From Nakaseomyces glabratus (lineage: Eukaryota > Ascomycota > Saccharomycetes > Saccharomycetales > Saccharomycetaceae), in the NCBI RefSeq assembly GCF_010111755.1, contig NC_088960.1, positions 186,001-250,000 on the forward strand: a DNA stretch of 64,000 nt, written 5' to 3'. Of the stretch, positions 30,478-38,502 are shown in pieces. Numbering within the stretch: position 1 is the stretch's first letter; the number at the start of each line of letters is the position of its first letter. The translations under genes and the position numbers were made by a program. Below the pieces are notes generated by a model, which saw nothing but the letters and a program-made list of their open reading frames with translations, ran no database searches and was not told the origin of the DNA.

Positions 30478-33400
30478 ATGGAGGACAGTGATTTCGACGA
30501 TGCTGAGCTGGATGAGTTGTATGAGAAGGCTATCAATAGGCGTGTGAATGAGACATTGATTAGACGTTCGCTACCTGTGCAGCGCGACTTACAGAACGGT
30601 GTGGTGCCTGGACAGGACACGTATTATGAGGAGATACGCACTGAGGTGACGTTTGGCCCCACGCACCACCAATTGAATGAGGAGCTATTGCATAGTTACA
30701 TCTACCCGACGAACTTTGAAGTACGGGACTATCAGTTTGATATAGTGCGGAAGGGCTTGCTGCAAAATATCCTATGTGCGATACCGACAGGTATGGGTAA
30801 GACATTCATAGCGAGCACGGTGATGCTGAACTTCTTTCGGTGGACTAAAACCGCCAAGATTATATTTACGGCACCTACTAGACCTCTTGTAGCGCAGCAG
30901 ATCAAAGCCTGCCTTGGTATAACCGGTATACCTCACGACCAGACTGCGATTCTGCTGGACAAGACACGGAAGAACAGGGAAGAGATATGGGCAAACAAGC
31001 GTGTATTCTTTACTACACCGCAGGTGGTGGAGAACGACCTGAAAAGAGGTGTCTTGAATCCAAAGGATATTGTCTGCCTTGTTATTGATGAAGCTCATAG
31101 AGCTACAGGCTCTTATGCTTACGCAAACCTTGTGAAATTCATAAATAGGTTTAACTCTTCCTATAGGCTATTAGCATTAACAGCCACACCAGCTACAGAC
31201 ATTGAGGGTGTCCAAGAAGTAGTTAATAACTTGAACATTTCCAAGATTGAGATTAGGACGGAGGAGAGTATGGACATTGTCAAATACATGAAGAAGAAGA
31301 TAAAGGATAGGGTAAACATACAAACAACAGTGGAGATTGAGAACATAGTAGAACAGTTGGGTATAGCTATTCTTCCAGTTCTGAATCAAGCCGTGGAACT
31401 TGGAATCTATGAGTCTTGTCCACCGTCTGCGATCAATGCATTTAAGGCTATGCAAAAGAGCCAGGCTATCATCATGAATCCATCAATCCCGGAAGGAATC
31501 AAATGGAGGAACTATTTTATTTTACAGTTACTTAACCATGTGGGACAAATGTTAAAGCGTATTAAGATTTATGGGATACGGACATTTTTCTCATACTTTC
31601 AAAATAAGGTTAAGGAATTTACAACAAAATACGATCTGGGCAAGTCAACTAATAAGATAGCCGCTGGGTTTTACTATCATCCAATGATTCAAGCCATCAC
31701 AAAAGAGTGCGAAGAAAAAATAAAAGATCCAAACTTTTTGGGTCATGGTAAACTAGAGCACTTGAGAGATGAACTTACTCAGTTCTTCTACGAGAATCCA
31801 TTTGAATCTCGAGTTATAATATTTACTGAGCTTCGAGAAAGTGCATTAGAGATAGTAAAATGTATTGATTCCATGGAGAACTCCGAAATTCGTCCTCATA
31901 TATTTATTGGTCAAGCTAAAGGTAAGGAAGGCTTTGATGAGGTTAAATTTGTAAGGAAGCATGGGCCCAAAGGTAGAAAGAAAAGCGATAGGGAAAAACG
32001 GCTTGAGGAAGAACGTCGTATGGACGAGGAAAAGAAGCAAGCAGCGTTGCAAGAGAAGCTAGAAAGAACATCAAGAAGAACAGGAAGTTCTGAGGAAGCT
32101 CAATTGAGCGGCATGAATCAAAAACAACAAAAGGAGGTGATTAAAAAATTTAAGTCTGGACTTTATAACGTTCTTGTTTGTACTTCTATCGGGGAAGAAG
32201 GTCTTGACATCGGTGAAGTTGATTTAATTATCTGTTACGATACAACTAGCAGTCCCATCAAAAACATTCAAAGAATGGGCAGAACTGGGCGTAAAAGAGA
32301 TGGTAGAATTGTGCTTATGTTTAGTAGCAACGAAGCCTCAAAGTTTGATCAAAGTATGAATGATTATTATAATCTGCAGAAACTAATTTCTCAGCACCTG
32401 GTACAATACAGGAAATCAGACCGAATTTTGCCGCCTGAAAACCAAGAGCCTGAATGTGAAAAGAAATTCATAGAGGTTAGTGAGGAAGATCAAGAGCTAA
32501 ATAATATGGAAGATACAGATGATGTTATTAGGTTTGCAACTCAGTGTATGTTGGGCAAAATACCTAAGACAAAAAAGGGGAGGGATAAAGGAAAAGCCAA
32601 AAAAGGTAAGACATTCTTCATGCCTGACAATGTCATAACTGGGATCATTACCGCTAATAATCTGGTCCGTAAACGGAAATCAGCTCAGAATGGTAGCGGT
32701 GCAGCGCTACTGGACTCCATAGTCAATGATGATATTGATTTAGAGGATGAGGACGGGCAAGTAGAAATACTTGATGTTGATCAAGAGGTCAATAGAAGGT
32801 TAGCATCCAATGCTGTTCAGAAGACGAATGACATGGCTCTTCAGATTAGAAATGAGGAGACGCCTGAGATTGGAGATACCAGGAATAAGGCGAAAGCAAG
32901 CTCAAGCATGAAAGTTAAAAAGGAACCTACAATGGCCGTGGACCACAGTGACGATGAAGAGGACTTACCATTATCCAGACATGTTGAGCGAGCTAGTAGA
33001 GAGACCGCAAAGGAAGTACCTAATGCCACCAATGTAGCTGAGAAACCATTTCCACCACTAGAATTTGGAGTACAAAGACCTAGTAAAAGACAAAGATTGC
33101 AACCAGAAGTGCAACCAGAAGTGCAACCAGAAGTGCAACCAGAAGTGCAACCAGAAGTGCAACCAGAAGTGCAACCAGAAGTAACAGTGAAGCCCGAAGT
33201 CAAGATAAAGACTGAAGAGGGTTCCAAACTGTACAAGAACATATTTTTCAGCGACGAAGGGTTCTTACAACCACATGAGAAGGAGCTGTTTCTGTCCAAG
33301 TACAACCCTGAAGACGCCACGGTCACGATAGAGCCCGTACCGAGGTTTGTGCGAGCTCACGGGCGCGTGAAACACAGCAAGCGCACTGAGCAACTCATCA

Positions 33401-33636
33401 CATTGTTCGAAGACATGAACCACAACAGAGTGGCGCGCACCATCGAAATGAACAAGCTGAGAGGCATCGCCCGGCGCTTGCACACCGTCAGCCAGTCGCA
33501 AGGCCAATCCAACTCCCAGTCACAAGCCCATTCCACCTCGCAAAAGTCCCAGCAAGCTTCACAGAAGGACAGATCAAGCCAGGACAAAGACCTCACGAAC
33601 TCAGAACTAGAAGACCTCCTAGACTCAGACTTCTAG
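30478..33636 (+). CDS. MPH1: 3'-5' DNA helicase Mph1 (FANCM/Hef family)
   Basis: A 1,052-aa SF2 helicase. Walker A AIPTGMGKTFIA (~residue 102), DEAH in VIDEAHRATG (~204), TATP motif III, and motif VI around QRMGRTGRKRDGR are intact. A long insert separates the two RecA lobes, as in FANCM/Hef. Mph1 unwinds D-loops and reverses stalled forks, steering repair to error-free, non-crossover outcomes; it works with MHF and Smc5/6. The C-terminal half is poorly conserved. It has 7 QPEV repeats encoded by a perfect 12-bp array at 33100-33183, then a Ser/Gln-rich tail. Slightly longer than S. cerevisiae Mph1 (993 aa). Position equals YIR002C. Confidence 0.96.
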   Translation: MEDSDFDDAELDELYEKAINRRVNETLIRRSLPVQRDLQNGVVPGQDTYYEEIRTEVTFGPTHHQLNEELLHSYIYPTNFEVRDYQFDIVRKGLLQNILCAIPTGMGKTFIASTVMLNFFRWTKTAKIIFTAPTRPLVAQQIKACLGITGIPHDQTAILLDKTRKNREEIWANKRVFFTTPQVVENDLKRGVLNPKDIVCLVIDEAHRATGSYAYANLVKFINRFNSSYRLLALTATPATDIEGVQEVVNNLNISKIEIRTEESMDIVKYMKKKIKDRVNIQTTVEIENIVEQLGIAILPVLNQAVELGIYESCPPSAINAFKAMQKSQAIIMNPSIPEGIKWRNYFILQLLNHVGQMLKRIKIYGIRTFFSYFQNKVKEFTTKYDLGKSTNKIAAGFYYHPMIQAITKECEEKIKDPNFLGHGKLEHLRDELTQFFYENPFESRVIIFTELRESALEIVKCIDSMENSEIRPHIFIGQAKGKEGFDEVKFVRKHGPKGRKKSDREKRLEEERRMDEEKKQAALQEKLERTSRRTGSSEEAQLSGMNQKQQKEVIKKFKSGLYNVLVCTSIGEEGLDIGEVDLIICYDTTSSPIKNIQRMGRTGRKRDGRIVLMFSSNEASKFDQSMNDYYNLQKLISQHLVQYRKSDRILPPENQEPECEKKFIEVSEEDQELNNMEDTDDVIRFATQCMLGKIPKTKKGRDKGKAKKGKTFFMPDNVITGIITANNLVRKRKSAQNGSGAALLDSIVNDDIDLEDEDGQVEILDVDQEVNRRLASNAVQKTNDMALQIRNEETPEIGDTRNKAKASSSMKVKKEPTMAVDHSDDEEDLPLSRHVERASRETAKEVPNATNVAEKPFPPLEFGVQRPSKRQRLQPEVQPEVQPEVQPEVQPEVQPEVQPEVTVKPEVKIKTEEGSKLYKNIFFSDEGFLQPHEKELFLSKYNPEDATVTIEPVPRFVRAHGRVKHSKRTEQLITLFEDMNHNRVARTIEMNKLRGIARRLHTVSQSQGQSNSQSQAHSTSQKSQQASQKDRSSQDKDLTNSELEDLLDSDF
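33100..33183 (+). repeat. 12-bp tandem repeat inside MPH1 (QPEV x7)
   Basis: Seven consecutive CAACCAGAAGTG units, in frame and identical except for the last base, encode QPEV seven times between the helicase core and the C-terminal tail. Length polymorphism between strains is likely. Confidence 0.95.
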
Positions 33637-33757
33637 CCTACTATAAGCAACTCCGCAGCTTGTATATATGTGTTGTATATGTCTATGTAACCTGCCATGT
33701 GATATGTGCGTGTAATATTATCTGAAAATTTTTCAAAGGAAAATTGCAAGGAAAAAG

Positions 33758-33777
33758 TATAAAAAGCAGCTCATCGC
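33758..33777 (+). promoter_or_regulatory. U4 snRNA promoter: TATA and PAC box
   Basis: TATAAAAA at 33758-33765 lies about 79 bp upstream of the U4 5' end. An exact PAC core (GCTCATCGC, reverse of GCGATGAGC) lies at 33769-33777. PAC is usually associated with ribosome-biogenesis promoters. Confidence 0.6.
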
Positions 33778-33836
33778 GAAGCTTGTAGCTTTGTAGCTTT
33801 CTTGCAGTATTGTCTTTCTGCGACTTCTAGAGAACC

Positions 33837-34043
33837 ATCCTTATGCTCGGGAAATACGCATATCAGTGAGGATTCGTTCCGAGATTGTGTTTTTGCTGGT
33901 TGAAATTTAATTAATTATAAACCAGACCGTACTCCTCATGGCTCGTCTGCGTCCCGTCTCCTTGTGAGTTGGGTAGTGGGCAGTGCTACACTTAATTCCG
34001 TGGCATTGTAGAGCGCATGCAGGGAATTTTTGGCATCATTTCA
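33837..34043 (+). ncRNA. SNR14: U4 spliceosomal snRNA
   Basis: The first ~90 nt are almost the S. cerevisiae U4 sequence I recall: the ATCCTTATGC 5' end, GGGAAATACGCATATCAGTG (5' stem-loop with its kink-turn, bound by Snu13/Prp31), GAGATTGTGTTTTTGCTGG (U6-pairing stem I region), and the ACCAGACCGT central part. An Sm-type site AATTTTTGG lies at 34025-34033, preceded by GCAGGG, as in yeast U4. U4 pairs with U6 to hold it inactive in the tri-snRNP. The RNA is about 205 nt, versus 160 in S. cerevisiae. The extra length lies between the central domain and the Sm site. The exact 3' end is inferred from spacing after the Sm site. Confidence 0.95.
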
Positions 34044-34494
34044 CACATGGACAACATAGTTCTAGCGGTGGTCAATCACTGGAATGTTGTCCCTGTTCCT
34101 TTTTTTTTCTATTCCTAATAATAAGGAGGTCTCCTGTTTGTAATGAACTTACCTCTATAATGCTGTGCTCGATGAGTCCATTGGCTGGCAGTATAGAAGT
34201 TCTTTTATATATGTCAATATTCAGTTGTATATCATTGGACCCATCTTGTCATTTTGTCTTTAAGGGAAAATCCTGTGTGTAGCTTGCATCCTCGAGACTC
34301 ACTAAAATGATTAGGATTCGATATATCCCGAACGCAGGGAGGTTAATAATTGTATGCGACTCCCCCGGACTTGAACATTCCATAGGGGAACTTTACTTTC
34401 TGTATACTAGAGGGGGGCCAAGTGGTGCTCAATCTAATTTTATTAATTTCAAGACCAGAACAAGCTATTATATTAGCTCGGATGTTTATAGGGC
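34044..34494. other. U4-YIA6 intergenic region
   Basis: 451 bp holding the U4 3' flank and the YIA6 promoter. Short frames present look fortuitous. No other feature seen. Confidence 0.6.
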
Positions 34495-35580
34495 ATGGGA
34501 CAAGATGAGTTTTATCGAGAGAAATCTCATCCTGAAGAGATATGTTTCCCAGATAGTGCTTCTCCTTTGACATCTACTGATGTTATCGAGCCATTTAGAG
34601 GAGACACTATTGACAATAAGATGGAGGCTTACAAAGGGCTGGTACAAGAAGTACCGCGAGTGCGAAATACGCTGTTTGGTTTCACGCTTAATGATAACCG
34701 TATCAATGCTATATCTGGTGCCCTGGCGGGGTTGCTGTCAGGTATAGTAGTGTGTCCTCTTGATGTTGCCAAGACGAGGTTGCAAGCTCAAGGATTGCAA
34801 ACGAGAACCACCGAGAATTTGTACTACAGGGGGTCCATAGGGACAATGACCACTATTGTGAGGGACGAAGGTGTACGTGGGTTGTATAAAGGTCTAGTGC
34901 CAATTATCATGGGTTATTTCCCAACATGGATGATATATTTTTCAGTTTACGAGTTTTGTAAGGATAATCTACGAACAAACTCTTCTAACTGGAGCTTTGT
35001 ATCTCATTCATTCTCTGCTATTACTGCGGGTGCTGTATCGACTGTGGTAACCAACCCGATTTGGGTCGTGAAAACTAGACTAATGCTTCAGACTCATATA
35101 GGAAGCAACACCACTCACTACCAAGGTACCTACGACGCATTCAAGAAGATAATAAATCAGGAAGGGGTTAAAGCGTTGTATGCAGGATTGGTCCCATCAC
35201 TATTGGGATTATTGCATGTAGCTATTCATTTCCCTGTTTATGAGAGGTTGAAGGTATCATTTAAGTGCTATCAAAGGGATGAGAGTTCTAATGAATCAAA
35301 AATTAACTTGAAACGATTGATTTTAGCATCATCAGTCTCAAAGATGGTTGCCTCGGTGCTTTCATACCCTCATGAAATACTTAGAACAAGGCTGCAATTA
35401 AAATCTGACCTCCCATCACATCAGAGAAGATTGATTCCATTGATAAAGATTACATACATTCAAGAAGGAATATTCGGATTCTATTCTGGTTTTGGAACTA
35501 ATTTATTCAGAACTTTACCTGCATCGGCTATTACTCTAGTTTCTTTCGAATACGTTAGGAACTTTCTCAACAAAATATAG
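34495..35580 (+). CDS. YIA6: mitochondrial NAD+ carrier
   Basis: A 361-aa mitochondrial carrier with three tandem repeats, each bearing the signature: PLDVAKTR (~residue 83), PIWVVKTR (~188) and PHEILRTR (~298). The PIW variant in repeat 2 is characteristic of the NAD/pyrimidine-nucleotide subgroup. It imports NAD+ into the matrix across the inner membrane. S. cerevisiae has the ohnologue pair YIA6/YEA6 (YIL006W/YEL006W). The neighbouring EPS1 (YIL005W) supports the YIA6 side. Its ~55-residue hydrophilic N-terminus precedes the first helix, as in Yia6. The gene is convergent with an unrecognised gene at 37078, with a 1.5-kb gap that holds the structured array. Confidence 0.92.
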   Translation: MGQDEFYREKSHPEEICFPDSASPLTSTDVIEPFRGDTIDNKMEAYKGLVQEVPRVRNTLFGFTLNDNRINAISGALAGLLSGIVVCPLDVAKTRLQAQGLQTRTTENLYYRGSIGTMTTIVRDEGVRGLYKGLVPIIMGYFPTWMIYFSVYEFCKDNLRTNSSNWSFVSHSFSAITAGAVSTVVTNPIWVVKTRLMLQTHIGSNTTHYQGTYDAFKKIINQEGVKALYAGLVPSLLGLLHVAIHFPVYERLKVSFKCYQRDESSNESKINLKRLILASSVSKMVASVLSYPHEILRTRLQLKSDLPSHQRRLIPLIKITYIQEGIFGFYSGFGTNLFRTLPASAITLVSFEYVRNFLNKI

Positions 35581-36259
35581 CATCGATAAATGAGGTTGGT
35601 TTTTTTCATTGTTTTGTTTATTCATCGCATTACGGGTTAGTGGCCAATTAATAATATTCAGCATTACATTTTTCTTTATTTATTGCTCAGCAACAATCAA
35701 CAAAATTTCTCTTATATATAGATGATGCATATTCACTCGGTGCAAAATAAATAATAATGGCCGATAATTAATACTTGCAAATATCAAAACTACTATTTAT
35801 AAATATTCGGCTAACTAGTAGTATTTAACAAAAGTTTTTAAATTAATACGTTCAGTATAATATTCTGCTATATCTTCTTTTTTCAGCAATGTGAATCCAT
35901 CCACAGAGTTTGCATCATATAGCTATATATATTTAATAAATATCTTCTTATACTGCTTTTAACTCGAACCTTGAACTGTCCAAAACAGAAAAATTTATTA
36001 CTTTTATATCTTCTTGCGTAAAATAACCGCCAAAGTTCGCCCTTTTGCGACACTTAACATTGATTGTATGTAGTCATTATACAACTTAAGTTCAAAAATT
36101 GCAATGAGACACCCCTTATGGGTTATCTCTAGGTATGTAACTATTTACAGAATAAACTCACCAGTCCACATATGTCATATTATATCTCAGCTGGCCAAAC
36201 TAAGATAATGTATGATACGTATGGTGGTTTATATATGTATATATGACTTTACTGAAACG
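35581..36259. other. YIA6 3' flank, AT-rich
   Basis: About 680 bp of AT-rich sequence between the YIA6 stop and the structured array. TATA-like runs occur (for example around 36230-36243), but nothing supports a gene. Confidence 0.55.
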
Positions 36260-36864
36260 CAGTTCACTACTGGTAGGTAATGTACTGGAACGGTCTAAAT
36301 CTAGTGATCGATTTAGCCTCCATCAGCAAAACTTCACTGATCTTCACATACATTATCCATCAGGAACACAGTTAGAATTAATAATAAAAACTGGAACGGT
36401 CTTAATGGTTGAACAGGTAAGCCTCCACCGTCAGGATGAATGTATGTTGTCAGTAATCAACGCATATGATTGTTTTTGTTTTCATTAAGACACAGTACAT
36501 TTGTTCCTATTTGAAATGAACTGGAACGGTCTATGGCATCTCATGTGAAATACCATAGCCTCCACTTAATGAAAATGGATGGTCGATTCAATTGACGAAA
36601 CGATACGAATAATCTCAGACACAGCATAATCATTATAAAATTATGCTGGAACAGTTCAAGTTGGTTGAGCAACAAGACCTCAACTGAAAATAGTTTCGTA
36701 ATTGAATGCAAAATCAAACAATGTCATATTCAATTAAAATTATTCTTCCATGAAACGCAAACTAAATTTAATTAGTTTGGAACGGTCCACAGGGTTTCAA
36801 AACAATAAAACCCATTCCATGGCCTCTATTCAGTGGTAATAATTTTAAAGTCTAACATTGTTTG
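36260..36864 (+). ncRNA. candidate structured RNA: five tandem stem-loop modules of unknown family
   Basis: Five modules with a core period of 106-131 nt share CTGGAACGGTC followed by a stem-loop and GCCTCCA (cores 36286-36322, 36392-36427, 36522-36564, 36647-36683, 36778-36828). The inner stems differ but pair: CTAAATC/GATTTAG, CTTA/TAAG, CTATGG/CCATAG, GTTG/CAAC, GGGTTT/AAACCC. Each core is preceded by a hairpin ending in its CTG/TTG, with different sequences: CAGT/ACTG, CAGTT/AACTG, CAGTaCATTT/AAATGaACTG, AGCATAAT/ATTATGCT, CAAACTAA/TTAGTTTG. Modules are closed by outer helices such as TTTTCATTAAG/CTTAATGAAAA and CAAACAATGT/ACATTGTTTG. Paired G-T positions (36277/36356; 36779/36827) are wobbles only if the + strand is the RNA. 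It lies between convergent genes. I do not recognise the family; transcription is unproven. Confidence 0.7.
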
Positions 36865-36879
36865 GGTTAGTAATAGTAA

Positions 36880-36985
36880 TAATAAAATAATAAAATAATA
36901 AAATAATAAAATACAATTTTTTTTTTTTTGTGTGCATAAAATGCACTTTTTTTATTTTTTTTTTTTTTTTTTTTAATTTTTTAAT
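36880..36985. repeat. AATAAAAT microsatellite and poly-T tracts
   Basis: Tandem AATAAAAT-type units (36880-36912), a T13 run, a small perfect hairpin GTGCAT-AAA-ATGCAC (36932-36946), then T7 and T17-type runs. Low-complexity DNA just 3' of the structured array. Confidence 0.8.
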
Positions 36986-37077
36986 GTTTTTTTGTTTTTG
37001 TGTTTTTATAATACCAGTTCATCATAATTTACACTAATATACATTCACCTGGCTAAATTGTCTCTCGTTCATAGAGT

Positions 37078-38502
37078 CTATTGTACAGTCCATGCAGATT
37101 CACCGTCCTTATATTCTTCGTCCTGGAAATAAGCGTCAATTTGGTCGAAGATCATTTTTCTGTACTTGGCTGCTTCAGACATGATTGGGCTGGATTGGTC
37201 TAAGCTCTCGTTAGCCTTGTCGTCAGTGTTATCTTCTGGCAGGAATTCTAGGTGGTTTCTGCCATTGATTACAGCGGCTACAGACGTTGGGGAAGACATA
37301 GCGACTTTGGCCTCGAATTCTTCTACGGGCATTTTCATTCCCAAGGGCTTTTTGTTCTTATTCTTCTTAGACTTTGATTTTTTACCTTTCTTCTTCTTCT
37401 TGTTAATCACATGCCAGCCTCTTCTCAATTTACCTTTAGCCTTAGAGCAACAGGAGTTATTTGTCTCTTCAGCACTTTCTCTGCCTGCATCACTTTCTTC
37501 ATTTTTGTGTTCGACTTTGTGTTCAACTTTGAGTTCAACTTTGTGTTCAACTTTGTGTTCCGGTTTCTCTTCCCTTATATCATCATGAATTTCAGTAATT
37601 CTTCCCTGGATATCCTTGGAGAAGGCCTCCTTCAGATTCTTGAACCCATGCTTCCTGGCTAGCTTCTTCATTCTCTTCATGCTGCCAGATGGGAACAAGG
37701 ATGGATTATTGGGGACTGACTCATTGAAATCAGACACAGAGGAATTACTGTCAGAGTTAAGATCTAAATTCTTTGTGGCATAAGTAGAGATGTCAGACAA
37801 CATAACAGAACTAAAGCATTCTTTTGGTAACTTGGTTCTGATAATAGTAACCATACTTACCGTTGAACTATTAATACTCTCACAATCAATCGCCTCTTGT
37901 TGAGTACGATCATGACCGTAAGCAATACTGCCCTCCCAGCAGCTTGAACCGTCGTAAATACTAGAGGTCTCGCATACTTGTGAGACCGAGTTGTCGTTAG
38001 TTTCATCAGATAGCTCCCCACTCTCATTTCCATCGGGCATGTAAGGGAGTATTGGGTACATCTGCTTGTATGCTTCAAATAGACTTCTCTGACCTCTTTC
38101 GCGAGCATCTTTGTAGACAGCTTGAGGTTCAAGAACAGTTTCAGCAGAGGATCCACTCCCATCTTCCCATGATGGAATTCTAGATGCAATATTATTCATA
38201 GAGCAAAAGGAGTTGCTAACAACTTCCATGTCAAATTCATAGTCTTCCAAAGTTGCGTTTGGGCCGTAGACTATTTCAATGACCTCAGAATAATCAACAG
38301 GTTTTTCGTAAATATTTCTGGTAACATCAATGGACTTACTGGAGAAGGCACCATTGTGGAACCAGTGTTTGAATTTGTTCAACTTATCAGAGCGTTTCCA
38401 CTTAAATACTGAAAAGGAAGTAAGAGATTCCTTGACATTTCTGAACTTCTTGGTGAAGGAAGTCCATCTGGAGCCGGCAGAAAAGTTGAAGTTGTTGATC
38501 AT
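37078..38502 (-). CDS. unrecognised basic protein with Lys-rich tract
   Basis: A 474-aa open frame with a clear ATG and ordinary codon use, so I regard it as a real gene, though I recognise no family. The N-terminus (MINNFNFSAGSRWTSFTKKF) is basic and aromatic with the segment HWFHNGAFSSK. Residues ~45-130 are mixed and look foldable (VIEIVYGPNATLEDYEFDME). The middle is Ser/Asn-rich. At ~325-345 there are repeated HKVE/LKVE steps. At ~375-392 a dense Lys run (KKKKKGKKSKSKKNKNKK) could be a nuclear or nucleolar signal. The C-terminus includes FEAKVAMSSPTSVAAVINGR and ends GESAWTVQ. No signal peptide or membrane segment. S. cerevisiae has no gene at this position between YIA6 and EPS1. Function unknown. 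Confidence 0.75.
   Translation of the reverse strand: MINNFNFSAGSRWTSFTKKFRNVKESLTSFSVFKWKRSDKLNKFKHWFHNGAFSSKSIDVTRNIYEKPVDYSEVIEIVYGPNATLEDYEFDMEVVSNSFCSMNNIASRIPSWEDGSGSSAETVLEPQAVYKDARERGQRSLFEAYKQMYPILPYMPDGNESGELSDETNDNSVSQVCETSSIYDGSSCWEGSIAYGHDRTQQEAIDCESINSSTVSMVTIIRTKLPKECFSSVMLSDISTYATKNLDLNSDSNSSVSDFNESVPNNPSLFPSGSMKRMKKLARKHGFKNLKEAFSKDIQGRITEIHDDIREEKPEHKVEHKVELKVEHKVEHKNEESDAGRESAEETNNSCCSKAKGKLRRGWHVINKKKKKGKKSKSKKNKNKKPLGMKMPVEEFEAKVAMSSPTSVAAVINGRNHLEFLPEDNTDDKANESLDQSSPIMSEAAKYRKMIFDQIDAYFQDEEYKDGESAWTVQ

Noticed and set aside
36260..36864. Telomerase RNA, RNase P/MRP RNA, SRP RNA, snoRNA cluster or tRNA array
   Set aside because: No telomere template, no RNase P or SRP signature, no C/D or H/ACA box set, and no A/B boxes; the five-fold module repeat fits none of these.
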